A DNA stretch of 64,000 nt. It comes from Streptomyces sp. Ru62 (lineage in GTDB: Bacteria; Actinomycetota; Actinomycetes; Streptomycetales; Streptomycetaceae). Position numbers and translations under genes: made by a program. The stretch lies in NCBI RefSeq assembly GCF_002920615.1, contig NZ_PQSU01000005.1, forward strand, positions 248,001-312,000, read 5' to 3'. Below are positions 37,063 through 48,405 of this stretch, piece by piece. The notes beneath the pieces are model-generated. The model saw only the letters and a list, made by a program, of their open reading frames with translations, made no database searches and had not been told where the DNA came from. The first letter of the stretch is position 1; the number at the start of each line of letters is the position of its first letter.

Positions 37063-37126
37063 TGTGTGTGAGTCGACCGTGTGCGGGTCGGACCGTGTGC
37101 GGGTCGGACCATGTGTGGGTCAGACC
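37063..37126. repeat. Four 16-base tandem repeats
   Basis: Units 37063-37078, 37079-37094, 37095-37110 and 37111-37126; the two central ones are identical (GTGTGCGGGTCGGACC) and the outer ones differ at a few bases. The array covers the space between the DUF4267 gene stop and the cupin start, and the last unit overlaps the DUF4267 gene end. It could be a binding array or a slippage-prone repeat. Confidence 0.8.
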
Positions 37127-37491
37127 GCGAAGAGCAGTCCGGCACTGATCAGTACAACGACCGCGGTGGCGAAGTGGATCCCGAAGGCGACGGCTCTCGC
37201 ACCGCCGTTGCGCAGGACTATCAGCGTGTCGGCGAGCGGGACCAGTGCGACGCAGACCATGAACCAGGCCTCGGCGCGGGCGCCGGCGAAGGCGAGCAGG
37301 GCGAGGCCCACCAGCCCGAAGGCGCCGTCCCTGGATCCCTTGACCGACAGGTACGCGCGGGCGTCGCCGTGCGGGTCGGCGGGGACCCCGTAGCCGGCCG
37401 CCGCGGGGCCGGGCCGGAACCAGAACCGGTAGCCGAGGAACACGCAGAACAGGTCGAGCAGGACGGCCAGGGTGTACGCGGTGACGGTCAT
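37120..37491 (-). CDS. DUF4267 four-helix membrane protein
   Basis: This 123-residue protein has four hydrophobic helices: TAYTLAVLLDLFCVFLGYRF, GAFGLVGLALLAFAGA, AWFMVCVALVPLADTLIVL and FGIHFATAVVVLISAGLL. The pattern fits the DUF4267 family, whose function is unknown to me. It is divergent from the frameshifted TetR gene and shares a spacer with two operator-like sites, so it is the likely regulated gene. Confidence 0.8.
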   Translation of the reverse strand: MTVTAYTLAVLLDLFCVFLGYRFWFRPGPAAAGYGVPADPHGDARAYLSVKGSRDGAFGLVGLALLAFAGARAEAWFMVCVALVPLADTLIVLRNGGARAVAFGIHFATAVVVLISAGLLFAV

Positions 37492-37513
37492 GTGCTGTTC
37501 TCCCGCTTCGTTC

Positions 37514-37578
37514 GCTAGCGGCGCTAGATGTGGGAGCGAAGCTAGCAGAGCATCGACAGATTGGCTAGCATTGCTAGA
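37514..37578. promoter_or_regulatory. Paired TetR-type operators with GCTAGC half-sites
   Basis: GCTAGCGGCGCTAGA (37514-37528) and GCTAGCATTGCTAGA (37564-37578) share 12 of 15 bases and the same dyad. A single half-site GCTAGCAGA (37541-37549) lies between. They sit in the divergent spacer of the DUF4267 and TetR genes, directly before the tetR ATG. Confidence 0.75.
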
Positions 37579-37586
37579 ATCTAGGC

Positions 37587-38164
37587 ATGTCGATCGAGAC
37601 GCGCCGGGAGCGCGAACGAGCCGAACGCGAACGGCTGATCGTCACGGCCGCCCGGGAGCCGGCGGAGGCCGAGGGCTGGGACGCGGTGACCACGCGCAGG
37701 CTGGCCGCCGGGATCGAGCACAGCAGCCGGTTCTCTACAGCCACTTCAGGGGCAAGGACGCGATCATGGCGGCGGTCGCGGTGCAGGGGTGCGCCGACCT
37801 GGCGGCGGAGCTACGGCGGGCCCGCACGGCGGCGCGCGGCACGCGGGAGGCACTGACGGCGGTGGCGGAGACGTACACGTCCTTCGGCAGGCGCCGGCCC
37901 GCCCTCTACGACGCGATGTTCACCCACCTGGTGCCCCTGCCGTTCGCCGCGGAGGAGGCGCCGGCACCACTGCGGGAGGCCTTCGCCGAACTGCTCTTCG
38001 CGGTGGAGCCGATCGCGGCCGAGGACGATGACCTCGGACTGCTGACGGAGACGTTCTGGGCGGGGCTGCACGGCCTGGTGACCCTGGTGCGGAGCGGCAG
38101 GCTGCCGGAGCACGCGCACGGGGCGCGCCTGGCGCTGCTCGTCGGCCACTTCGCGGGGAGCTAG
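37587..38164 (+). pseudogene. TetR-family regulator gene with a frameshift
   Basis: The first frame gives MSIETRRERERAERERLIVTAA through RRLAAGIEHSS, a TetR DNA-binding head. The remainder, starting QPVLYSHFRGKDAIMAAVAVQG and running to a stop at 38164, is in another frame. Adding one C near 37720-37732 (AGC-AGCCG to AGCCAGCCG) joins them as a normal TetR of about 192 residues. So the gene has lost one base or the sequence has an error there. The operators remain intact. Confidence 0.85.
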
Positions 38165-38191
38165 GCCGGCCGGGGACCCCTCGGCCGCGGA

Positions 38192-40429
38192 CTACTCCGC
38201 CGCGGGCAGCGCGGCGCGCGGCCGCTGCCAGCCACGGGAGCCCCGGGCCAGCAGCCAGGCCGTGGTCTCGTCGGGCGGCATCGCCGCGGCGACCAGCCAG
38301 CCCTGCACCGCGTCGCATCCCAGGTCCCGCAGCCGCTCCCACGTCTCGTCGTCCTCGACGCCCTCGGCGACGACCAGCAGGCCCAGCGAATGCGCGAGGT
38401 CCACCGTGCAGCGCACGATCTCCGCGTCCTGGGCGTCGACGGCCAGCCGGGCCACGAAGGAGCGGTCGATCTTCAGCTCGCTGACCGGGAGCCGCCGTAG
38501 GTGCACCAGCGACGAGTACCCGGTGCCGAAGTCGTCGAGGGACATCTTCACGCCGTGCCCGGTGAGCCCGGCGAGGGTGTCGGCGGCGCGCTGCGGGTCC
38601 TCCAGCAGGACGTGTTCCGTGATCTCCAGCTGGAGCGCTCCTGCGGGGACACCGTGCCGGGCGAGGCGCGCGGCGACAGATCCGGCGAATCCGGGGGTGT
38701 GGACGTCGCGCGGGGAGACGTTGACGGCGACCGGCACCCGCAGGCCCTGTGCGCGCCACCGGGCGACCTGGCCGAGTGCGGTCTCCAGGACGTACTCGGT
38801 GAGGTGGGGCATCAGCCCCGAGGACTCGGCTATGGCTATGAACTCGTCCGGCGGTACCTTCCCGCGCTCGGGGTGCACCCAGCGGACCAGGGCCTCCAGG
38901 CCGGCGACCTGTCCGTCGAAGCGGACCTTGGGCTGGTAGTGGAGCTGCACCTCGTGCGCGTCCAGTGCCCGGCGCAGGTCGCCCAGCAGGCCGAGGCGGT
39001 CCGGGGTGTTGGAGTCCCGCTTGGACTCGTACACCTCGACGCCCGTACGGTCCCTCTTCGCCTGGTACATCGCGACGTCGGCGCGGCGCAGGAGCCCTTC
39101 GGCGTCGAGCGCGTGGTCGGGGAAGACGGCGACGCCGGCGCTGGCCTCCAGGACGAGGGTGAGCCCGTCCAGGTCGAGCGGGGAGCTGAGGGCGGAGACG
39201 AGGCCGCGGGCGACGCGGGTGGCCGACGTCGTGGAGTCGGCTACGGGCAGTAAGACGGCGAACTCGTCACCGCCGAGCCGGGCGGCCTCGGCGCCGCGCG
39301 GCAGGGCGAGCCGCAGCCGGTCGGCGATCTGGAGCAGCAGCCGGTCGCCGGCCAGATGACCGAGGGTGTCGTTCACCGACCGGAACCGATCGAGGTCGAT
39401 CAGCATGAGTGCGGAGCGCGCCCCGATGCGGTCGGCGTCGTCCAGGGCGGTCCAGATGCGCTCCAGCAGCCACTGCCGGTTGGGCAGCCCGGTCAGCGGG
39501 TCGCGCAACTGCTCCTCGGCGCGGGCGCGGGCCATCCACAGCGTGGAGTCCAGGGCGATGAGCGGGATGGCGAACAGCGGGAGGAGGATCGGCTGGGCAT
39601 CGGCGACGACGCACAGCAGCGGCGCGATGCCGAGCAGGGCGACGGCGACCAGGCCCTGCCGGACCAGGGCGGTGCGGGCGACGGTGGGCACCCCGCCACC
39701 GCGCGGGGCGTGCAGGTACCACAACAGGCCGCGGCTGACGGCGAGGTAGGCGACCGCGACCAGCACGATCTCGGGTGCCGTGGCGACGCTCCAGGTGCCG
39801 GGCCGCCAGGGCTCCTCGACGCTCGGGACGCGGCCGAACGCACCGAGGAGCAGGGCGCCGACGCCGATGCCGAGGATGTCCACCGCGCCGTGCAGCACCC
39901 CTTGCCGCCAGCGGTTGCGGCGGGCGATGCCGACCAGGACGACGACGGTGAGGCTGACCAGGCCGGCGGGCACCCAGCCGTACAGCAGCAGGACGGCGAG
40001 GGTGAGGGCTGCGCCCGATCCGGTGCCGCCCCACCAGCGGGCGCGGCCCAGCATCACGAGGTGGCCGACGATGACGCCGGTGAGCAGGGCCAGTGACCAG
40101 CCGACCGTGCCGCCGGGGAAGAGGGCGTGGCGCCCGGTGTAGGCGCGGTAGAAGCCGGCGCCCAGGACGAACCCGGCGGCGGCCACGGCGGCCGCGGGCA
40201 GCGCGGGCCAGGACAGGTGCCGTTCGGTGTCGGCGCCGGCCAGCCCGGGGGCGGGCGCGACGGCGGGCAGGGGCCTGCGGGCGTCGGTGGCGGTACCCGG
40301 TCCGGCCGGGCGCGGCTGCACCGCCGTGCGCGCGTCGGCCCGTCCGGTCCACCGGTTCCCCCGCCACGCGCCCGCGCGGCGGCGCAGGCGCAGCCATGAG
40401 TCCGGGGCGGCGCTCTCGGTCGGTTCCAT
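38192..40429 (-). CDS. rmdB: Membrane GGDEF-EAL cyclic di-GMP enzyme (RmdB-like)
   Basis: This 745-residue protein has a soluble N-terminus, about seven to eight membrane helices (residues 75-300), a GGDEF domain (about 305-470) and an EAL domain (about 480-735). Both signatures are intact: RLGGDEF (384-390) and LEALVRW (511-517). The EAL metal and catalytic residues are kept in VNVSP, LEITEH, LDDFGTGYSS, LKIDRSF and AEGVEDDE. The RmdB of S. coelicolor, a phosphodiesterase affecting development, lies next to ligA, as here. ATG 40429 follows AGAGGGA. Confidence 0.9.
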   Translation of the reverse strand: MEPTESAAPDSWLRLRRRAGAWRGNRWTGRADARTAVQPRPAGPGTATDARRPLPAVAPAPGLAGADTERHLSWPALPAAAVAAAGFVLGAGFYRAYTGRHALFPGGTVGWSLALLTGVIVGHLVMLGRARWWGGTGSGAALTLAVLLLYGWVPAGLVSLTVVVLVGIARRNRWRQGVLHGAVDILGIGVGALLLGAFGRVPSVEEPWRPGTWSVATAPEIVLVAVAYLAVSRGLLWYLHAPRGGGVPTVARTALVRQGLVAVALLGIAPLLCVVADAQPILLPLFAIPLIALDSTLWMARARAEEQLRDPLTGLPNRQWLLERIWTALDDADRIGARSALMLIDLDRFRSVNDTLGHLAGDRLLLQIADRLRLALPRGAEAARLGGDEFAVLLPVADSTTSATRVARGLVSALSSPLDLDGLTLVLEASAGVAVFPDHALDAEGLLRRADVAMYQAKRDRTGVEVYESKRDSNTPDRLGLLGDLRRALDAHEVQLHYQPKVRFDGQVAGLEALVRWVHPERGKVPPDEFIAIAESSGLMPHLTEYVLETALGQVARWRAQGLRVPVAVNVSPRDVHTPGFAGSVAARLARHGVPAGALQLEITEHVLLEDPQRAADTLAGLTGHGVKMSLDDFGTGYSSLVHLRRLPVSELKIDRSFVARLAVDAQDAEIVRCTVDLAHSLGLLVVAEGVEDDETWERLRDLGCDAVQGWLVAAAMPPDETTAWLLARGSRGWQRPRAALPAAE

Positions 40430-40688
40430 TCCCGTCCCTCTCACAGCCGGCGGTGCCCACGCCACGCGGCCCGATGCCCGACAACCATCAGCAGCTCCGC
40501 GTCGAAGAAACCCTCTCCGTGCCTCTGGAGAGCACGGAGATGCCCCAGCCGTAGCTGGGCACGGCAGGCGCACACCTCAACAGTAGGCCGCGGAAGGCTT
40601 CCACGGGCAGCGGTCTCCGACGGTTGCCCGAATGCGCCCGGGCCACCCGTATGCATCTGATATGCGCCGATCGGGTGGCCTTCAACCG
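40430..40688. other. 259-base spacer between ligA and rmdB
   Basis: It contains the ligA hairpin (40641-40680) and a 9-base perfect stem (TCTCCGTGC..GCACGGAGA, about 40519-40545) nearer to rmdB, which may be an operator or leader structure. No gene was seen. Confidence 0.45.
40641..40680 (-). terminator. Hairpin after ligA
   Basis: GGCCACCCG (40641-40649) pairs with CGGGTGGCC (40672-40680), with a smaller ATGCAT/ATATGC-type stem in the loop. It begins 8 bases past the ligA stop. No T run. Confidence 0.6.
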
Positions 40689-42899
<2,211 letters not shown>

Positions 42900-43907
42900 T
42901 TACTCAGGGTTGTCCGCGAGGGATCTCGCCGCCCGGACGCAGTGGGCGAGCGCCTGGCGCGCGTACGCGGGGGAAGCGCCCGCCAGCCCGCACGCCGGGG
43001 TCACCGTGACCGCCTCCGTGAGCAGCCCCGGGTGCAGCCCCAGCCTGCGCCACAACGTCCTGACACCCATGACGCTACCCGCAGGGTCTGACAACGGGCC
43101 GTCCGTGCCCGGCACGACACCGGTGAACAGCCGCGTACCGCCCTCCACGGCCTCGCCGACCGCCTCGTCGTCACGCTCGGTGAGGAGCGCGAAGTCGAAG
43201 GAGACGGCCGCCGCGCCGGCCCGCCGCAGCAGGGCGAACGGCACGTCCGGGGCGCAGGAGTGCACCACCACCGGCCCGCCGGCGTGCGCGCCGACGACGT
43301 CCCGGAGCGTGGCCTCCACGATCTGCCGGTCCACGGCCCGGTGGGTGCGGTAGCCGCTCGCCGTACGGACCTGTCCGCGCAGGACGGCCGTGAGGGAGGG
43401 CTCGTCGAGCTGGAGGACGATCCGGGCGCCCGGGACGCGGCGTCGCACCTCGGCGAGGTGCAGCCGCAGCCCCTCGGCGAGCGAGGCGGCGAGGTCCCGG
43501 CAGGCGCCGGCGTCCGACAGGGCGGCCTCGCCGTTCTTCAGCTCCAGGGCGGCGGCCAGCGTCCACGGCCCGACGGCCTGCACCTTCAGGTCGCCCTCGT
43601 AGCCCTGGGTGTACTCCTCCAGGGCGTCCAGGTCCTCGCCCAGCCAGGACCTGGCCCGCTTGGTGTCCCGGCCCGGCCGGTCCCCGATCCGCCATCCGCT
43701 GGGCTCCACGCGCGCGTACAGCTCGACCAGCATCCCGGCGGTCCGGCCGATCATGTCGGCGCCGGGCCCGCGCGCGGGCAGCTCCGGGAGGAACGGGAAG
43801 TCCTCGAAGGACCCGGTGGCGGTCTTGGCGGCTTCCTGCGCGTCCCCGCCGGGCAGGGAACCGACGCCCGTGGCCCCCGGGAACCTGAACTGGCTGTTTT
43901 CGCTCAC
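42900..43907 (-). CDS. B12-independent methionine synthase-like protein
   Basis: This 335-residue protein resembles the C-terminal barrel of MetE. It starts FRFPGATGVGSLPGGDAQEAAK and has the zinc-site His and Cys in VVVHSCAPDVPF and the later Cys in VTVTPACGLAGASPAYARQAL, plus LQLDEPSL. Such short forms are common in actinobacteria; whether it makes methionine from homocysteine or has another methyl donor is not certain. It precedes ligA at 15 bases, so the two probably share a transcript. Confidence 0.82.
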   Translation of the reverse strand: MSENSQFRFPGATGVGSLPGGDAQEAAKTATGSFEDFPFLPELPARGPGADMIGRTAGMLVELYARVEPSGWRIGDRPGRDTKRARSWLGEDLDALEEYTQGYEGDLKVQAVGPWTLAAALELKNGEAALSDAGACRDLAASLAEGLRLHLAEVRRRVPGARIVLQLDEPSLTAVLRGQVRTASGYRTHRAVDRQIVEATLRDVVGAHAGGPVVVHSCAPDVPFALLRRAGAAAVSFDFALLTERDDEAVGEAVEGGTRLFTGVVPGTDGPLSDPAGSVMGVRTLWRRLGLHPGLLTEAVTVTPACGLAGASPAYARQALAHCVRAARSLADNPE

Positions 43908-43938
43908 CAGGGAAGCCTACGGAACCCTCCGGACGGGG

Positions 43939-44628
43939 TCAGCGCCCCGGACGTACCGTCAGGTCGTTGATCTCCGCGTCCCTCGGGAGGTCCAGGGCGG
44001 TCAGGATCGTCGTGGCGACCGACTCGGGGTCGATCCACTTCGACGGGTCGTACTCCTTGCCCTCCTGCTGGTGCACCTTGGCCTGCATGGGGCTCGCGGT
44101 GCGGCCCGGGTAGACCGAGGTGACGCGGACGCCGTTCGCGTGCTCCTCCTGGCGCAGGGAGTCGGCGAGGGCCTTCAGACCGTGCTTGGAGGCGGCGTAC
44201 GCGGACCACCCGGCACTGGCGGAGAGGCCGGCGCCGGAGTTGACGAAGATCACATGGCCGCGGGCCGCCCGCAGCTGCGGCAGGAAGTGCCGGGTCAGCT
44301 CGGCCGGGGCGATCAGGTTGACGTTGAGCTGGTGGCGCCAGGACTTCGGGGTGAGGTCGCCGACCTCCCCGAGGTCGACGACTCCGGCGATGTGCAGCAG
44401 GGAGTCGACCCGGTCCGGGAGCGTCTGGTGGGAGAACGCCCAGGACAGCTTGTCCGGGTCCGCCAGGTCGCCGACGAGGGTGCGCGCGCCGGGGAACCCG
44501 GCCGCCAGTTCCTTCGCGCGGCCCGCGTCGCGCGCGTGGAGCACGATCTCGTCCCCGCGCGCGTGCAGCCGGCGGGCCACGGCCGCGCCGATGCCGGAAC
44601 CCGCCCCGGTGATCACATGAGTAGCCAT
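43939..44628 (-). CDS. Short-chain dehydrogenase/reductase
   Basis: This 229-residue SDR begins MATHVITGAGSGIGAAVARRL (TGxxxGIG cofactor motif), with HIAGVVDLGE, the Ser in IFVNSGAGLSASAG, and Tyr/Lys in WSAYAASKHGLKAL. The cofactor and substrate are not clear. ATG 44628 is chosen; another ATG lies nine bases earlier. It is followed at 31 bases by the methionine-synthase-like gene. Confidence 0.88.
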   Translation of the reverse strand: MATHVITGAGSGIGAAVARRLHARGDEIVLHARDAGRAKELAAGFPGARTLVGDLADPDKLSWAFSHQTLPDRVDSLLHIAGVVDLGEVGDLTPKSWRHQLNVNLIAPAELTRHFLPQLRAARGHVIFVNSGAGLSASAGWSAYAASKHGLKALADSLRQEEHANGVRVTSVYPGRTASPMQAKVHQQEGKEYDPSKWIDPESVATTILTALDLPRDAEINDLTVRPGR

Positions 44629-44677
44629 GCGTGCCATGCTCGCATCAGTGGGCGCCGAGCCCCTCGGCGGCAGCCGC

Positions 44678-45208
44678 TCATGTCGCGGCCTCCAGGTGGG
44701 CGAGGGCCGCGACCGGCTCGTCGGCGAAGAAGACCAGCTCGGCCAGCGGGCGGGGCAGGAAGCCCTCGGCCTCCATGCGGCGGAACTGCTCGCGCAGGCC
44801 GTCGTAGAAGCCCGCCGTGTTCAGCAGCACGACCGGCTTCTCGGTGCGGCCGTGCTTCTTCAGCTCCAGGATCTCGGTGGCCTCGTCCAGCGTGCCGGTG
44901 CCGCCCACCATGATCACCACGGCGTCGGCCTTCTCCAGCAGCAGCTTCTTGCGTTCGGCGAGGTCGGCCGCGATGATCATCTCGTCGGCGCCGGGCCGCG
45001 CCTTGTTCGCCAGGAACTCCACGGAGACGCCCAGCAGCCTGCCGCCCGCCTCCTGCACGCCGTCGGCGACCACCTTCATCAGACCGACGTCGGAACCGCC
45101 CCAGACGAGCGTGTGGCCGGCCTTGCCGAGCAGTTCCGCGAACTCGCGCGCGGGACGCGTGTAACGCTCGTCGAGGTCGGCGGCGGACAGGAAGACGCAG
45201 ATGTTCAT
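44678..45208 (-). CDS. LOG-family protein (TIGR00730 type)
   Basis: This 176-residue protein reads MNICVFLSAADLDERYTRPAREFAELLGKAGHTLVWGGSDVGLM. It has the family site as VGGTGTLDEATEILEL, a slight variant of PGGxGTxxE. In plants and bacteria this family releases free cytokinin bases from their nucleotides or acts as a nucleotide phosphoribohydrolase. The Pro-to-Val change in the motif should be noted; the catalytic Glu and Arg context is kept. The frame is open further upstream only as mirror of other genes. Confidence 0.85.
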   Translation of the reverse strand: MNICVFLSAADLDERYTRPAREFAELLGKAGHTLVWGGSDVGLMKVVADGVQEAGGRLLGVSVEFLANKARPGADEMIIAADLAERKKLLLEKADAVVIMVGGTGTLDEATEILELKKHGRTEKPVVLLNTAGFYDGLREQFRRMEAEGFLPRPLAELVFFADEPVAALAHLEAAT

Positions 45209-45274
45209 GGCCTCTACCGTACGGTCCCCGCGCCGGGCGGGAAGAAGCGCGGCCCGTCCCGGCGCTGAACGGGT

Positions 45275-45598
45275 ATGAGCGAAGGACACACGATCACGAT
45301 CCAGAAGAGCGAGCGGCACGTGCGCGTCGTGCACGGCGACCAGGTGCTCGCGGAGTCCGACCGGCCCCTGGAGCTGCGCGAGACGGGCTGCCCGGTCAGG
45401 TACTACATCCCCGCCGAGGACGTCCGCCTCGATCTGCTGACGCCGTCCGACACGCACACCGTGTGCCCCTTCAAGGGCACGGCGTCCTACTGGTCGCTGC
45501 CGGACGCGCCGGACCTCGTCTGGGCGTATCCGGACCCCGAGGACGGGGTGACGGAGATCAAGGACCACTACTGCTTCTACGACACCGAGGTCGCATGA
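45275..45598 (+). CDS. DUF427 protein
   Basis: This 107-residue protein has the compact DUF427 fold signature: VRVVHGDQVLAESDRPLELRET, YYIPAEDVRLDLL, DTHTVCPFKGTASYW and VWAYPDPEDGVTEIKDHYCFYD. The family is widespread and its biochemical role is unclear to me. It is divergent from the LOG-family gene with 66 bases between starts. Confidence 0.9.
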   Translation: MSEGHTITIQKSERHVRVVHGDQVLAESDRPLELRETGCPVRYYIPAEDVRLDLLTPSDTHTVCPFKGTASYWSLPDAPDLVWAYPDPEDGVTEIKDHYCFYDTEVA

Positions 45599-45629
45599 CC
45601 ACCCCCGGCATCGCCGTGTCGTGACCGAT

Positions 45630-45652
45630 GACTGCCGCGCCGTGCGGCAGTC
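45630..45652. promoter_or_regulatory. Inverted repeat between the DUF427 and hydrolase genes
   Basis: GACTGCCGC and GCGGCAGTC are separated by five bases, ending 9 bases before the hydrolase start. It may be a terminator for the upstream gene or an operator for the hydrolase. There is no T run. Confidence 0.5.
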
Positions 45653-45661
45653 TGCACGGCC

Positions 45662-46453
45662 ATGGACAAGAAGACGACTTCCCGCGACGGCACCCCCCTC
45701 GCGTACGGAGTGATCGGCCAGGGGCCCACGGTGATCCTGGTGAGCGGCGCGATGTCCACCGGCGGCACCGTGGCGCCCCTGGCCCAGCGCCTCGCGGACC
45801 GCTGCACGGCCGTCGTCTACGACCGCCGGGGCCGCGGCGCGAGCGGCGACACGGCGCCGTACGAGGTCGACCGCGAGATCGAGGACCTGGCCGCGCTCAT
45901 CGACGCGGTGGGCGGGGAGGCCGCGCTCTTCGGGGCCTCCTCGGGCGGCGCGCTGGTCCTGCGCGCGGCGGCGAGCGGGCTGCCCGTCGCCCGCGCGGCG
46001 GTCTACGAGGTGCCCTACGCCGACCACCTGGCGGGCGGTGCCGCGCGTGAGGCCACCTACAAGGAGCAACTGGGCAAGGCGCTCGGCGAGGGCCGGCGCG
46101 GGGACGCGGTGGAGCTGTTCCTGCGTCTGACGGGCCTCGGCGAGGAGATGATCCAGCGTGCCCGGGAGTCGCCGATGTGGGCCGGCATGGAGGCCGTCGC
46201 GCCCAGCCTCGCCCACGACGACGCGGTCATGGGCGACGGCCTGCTCCCCCGGGACCGGCTCGCCGCGATCGGCGTGCCCGTGCTCGCGGTCGCGGGCGGT
46301 GCGAGCCCGGAGTGGCTGCGCGCGGCGTCCCGGGAGATCGCCGAGACGGTGCCCCAGGGCACGTACCGGGTCCTGGAGGGGCAGACCCACGCGGTGGAAC
46401 CGGATGTGCTGGGGCCGGTGCTGGCGGAGTTCCTCGCGGGACAGCACACCTAG
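45662..46453 (+). CDS. Alpha/beta hydrolase
   Basis: This 263-residue protein starts MDKKTTSRDGTPLAYGVIGQGPTVILVSGAMST. The nucleophile serine is in LFGASSGGALVL, with VVYDRRGRGASGDT before it and a final His in LEGQTHAVEPDVL. Family substrates vary, so the role is open. The start is close to the inverted repeat above; no strong ribosome site is visible. Confidence 0.85.
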   Translation: MDKKTTSRDGTPLAYGVIGQGPTVILVSGAMSTGGTVAPLAQRLADRCTAVVYDRRGRGASGDTAPYEVDREIEDLAALIDAVGGEAALFGASSGGALVLRAAASGLPVARAAVYEVPYADHLAGGAAREATYKEQLGKALGEGRRGDAVELFLRLTGLGEEMIQRARESPMWAGMEAVAPSLAHDDAVMGDGLLPRDRLAAIGVPVLAVAGGASPEWLRAASREIAETVPQGTYRVLEGQTHAVEPDVLGPVLAEFLAGQHT

Positions 46454-46481
46454 GGCCGCTCCGCGCGGGACGGGGGCCGGT

Positions 46482-47612
46482 TCAGACCGCCGCTGCCGTC
46501 GCGCGCGTGGTCGACGCGATCGTCGCCGAGCCCACCACGCGCGTGCCGTCGTACAGGACGATCGCCTGGCCGGGGGCGACGCCGCGGACCGGCTCGGTGA
46601 ACGTCACGCGCAGTTCGCCGTCGACCGGCTCGGCGGTCACCTCGGTCTCGCCGCCGTGGGCGCGCAGCTGGGCGGTGTAGGTGCCGGGGCCGGTGGGGGC
46701 GGTGCCGCACCAGCGGGGCTTGATCGCGGTGAGGGCGGTGACGTCCAGGGCGTCGGCCGGGCCGACGGTGACCGTGTTGGTGACCGGGGAGATGTCCAGG
46801 ACGTAGCGCGGCTTGCCGTCCGGGGCCGGGGTGCCGATCCGCAGGCCCTTGCGCTGGCCGATGGTGAAGCCGTACGCCCCTTCGTGCGTGCCCAGCTTGG
46901 CGCCGGACTCGTCCACGATGTCGCCCTCGGCCTTGCCGAGCCGCTTGGCCAGGAAGCCCTGGGTGTCGCCGTCGGCGATGAAGCAGATGTCGTGCGAGTC
47001 GGGCTTCTTGGCCACGGCCAGGCCCCGGCGCTCGGCCTCCGCGCGGATCTCCTCCTTGGTGGTGACCGTGTCGCCGAGCGGGAACATCGCGTGCGCGAGC
47101 TGCCTCTCGTCCAGCACACCGAGGACGTACGACTGGTCCTTCGCCATGTCGGAGGCGCGGTGCAGCTCGCGGGAGCCGTCCGGGTTCACGATCACCTTGG
47201 CGTAGTGGCCGGTGCAGACGGCGTCGAAGCCGAGGGCCAGCGCCTTGTCCAGCAGGGCGGCGAACTTGATCTTCTCGTTGCAGCGCAGGCACGGGTTCGG
47301 GGTGCGGCCGGCCTCGTACTCGGCGATGAAGTCCTCGACGACGTCCTCGCGGAAGCGGTCGGCGAGGTCCCAGACGTAGAACGGGATGCCGATGACGTCG
47401 GCCGCGCGGCGGGCGTCGCGCGAGTCCTCGATGGTGCAACAGCCCCGCGCGCCGGTGCGGAACGACTGCGGGTTCGCGGAGAGCGCGAGGTGGACGCCGG
47501 TGACGTCGTGGCCTGCTTCCGCGGCGCGCGCGGCGGCGACGGCGGAGTCGACTCCGCCGGACATGGCGGCGAGGACGCGGAGGGGGCGGGTGCGCTGCGG
47601 GGTGTCAGTCAT
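46482..47612 (-). CDS. mnmA: tRNA-specific 2-thiouridylase
   Basis: This 376-residue enzyme makes 2-thiouridine at the wobble position of Lys, Glu and Gln tRNAs. It has the ATP-loop [15 protein letters not shown], the first catalytic Cys in [16 protein letters not shown], the second in [17 protein letters not shown], and [14 protein letters not shown] 47612 gives the usual N-terminus. Sulfur would come from a cysteine desulfurase, and one lies at 48398. It is convergent with the hydrolase gene. Confidence 0.95.
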   Translation of the reverse strand: MTDTPQRTRPLRVLAAMSGGVDSAVAAARAAEAGHDVTGVHLALSANPQSFRTGARGCCTIEDSRDARRAADVIGIPFYVWDLADRFREDVVEDFIAEYEAGRTPNPCLRCNEKIKFAALLDKALALGFDAVCTGHYAKVIVNPDGSRELHRASDMAKDQSYVLGVLDERQLAHAMFPLGDTVTTKEEIRAEAERRGLAVAKKPDSHDICFIADGDTQGFLAKRLGKAEGDIVDESGAKLGTHEGAYGFTIGQRKGLRIGTPAPDGKPRYVLDISPVTNTVTVGPADALDVTALTAIKPRWCGTAPTGPGTYTAQLRAHGGETEVTAEPVDGELRVTFTEPVRGVAPGQAIVLYDGTRVVGSATIASTTRATAAAV

Positions 47613-47718
47613 AGCCCTTCCAGGGTACGGGGCGCGGGAACCGCGTCGGCCTGGTATCCGTTGACGATCGCAGAGGGTGACGACGGGGCCGGTGACACCG
47701 GCGGCGACGGGGGCGGGC

Positions 47719-48405
47719 ATGGGCGCGACGAAGGACGACACGGACCGGCGGCTGGGGCGGCGGGCCCTGCTGGTCGGCGGGGCCGCGGCGGCCGTGGGCA
47801 CGGCCGTGCTGGCCCGTCAGGAGCTGTCCCGGCTGTGGTGGCGGATGCCCGGGGTGGACAAGCCGCGGGTGGCGGGCGCGGTGGACTTCCGGGGCGCGCG
47901 CTGGGTGGGGGCCTCCGCGGCGAACTACCGGCTCGCGGACCGGCCGTCCGACTACCGGGTGGACCGGGTGGTCGTCCATGTCACCCAGGGTGGCTACGCG
48001 TCCGCGGTGAAGGTCTTCCGGGACCCGGGGCACGGGGCGGCGGCGCACTACATCGTGCGCAAGGACGGGCGGGTCACCCAGCTGGTCCGGGAGCTGGACG
48101 TGGCCTTCCACGCGGGCAACCGGGAGTACAACGAACGCAGCGTCGGGATAGAGCACGAGGGCTTCGTGGAGGACGCCTCGTCCTTCACGGACGAGATGTA
48201 CGCGGCCTCGGCGCGGCTGACGGCGGCGATCTGCGAGCGGTACGGCATGCCCGTGGACCGCGAGCACATCATCGGGCACGTGGAGGTGCCGGGGACGGAC
48301 CACACCGATCCGGGGCGGTTCTGGGACTGGGACCGGTACATACGCCTGGTCCGGGCCGAGCGGGAGAGGGCCGGGGCGTCCGCGTCCCCCCGCGCGGCTA
48401 CGTGA
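47719..48405 (+). CDS. Exported N-acetylmuramoyl-L-alanine amidase (Amidase_2)
   Basis: This 228-residue enzyme cleaves the bond between MurNAc and the stem peptide of peptidoglycan. A twin-arginine-like stretch [23 protein letters not shown] leads the protein. The catalytic core shows [49 protein letters not shown], and [24 protein letters not shown] (zinc ligands). The start at 47719 is uncertain; a GTG at 47677 is in frame. It is divergent from mnmA with about 100 bases between, and its end overlaps the desulfurase gene by 8 bases. Confidence 0.87.
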   Translation: MGATKDDTDRRLGRRALLVGGAAAAVGTAVLARQELSRLWWRMPGVDKPRVAGAVDFRGARWVGASAANYRLADRPSDYRVDRVVVHVTQGGYASAVKVFRDPGHGAAAHYIVRKDGRVTQLVRELDVAFHAGNREYNERSVGIEHEGFVEDASSFTDEMYAASARLTAAICERYGMPVDREHIIGHVEVPGTDHTDPGRFWDWDRYIRLVRAERERAGASASPRAAT

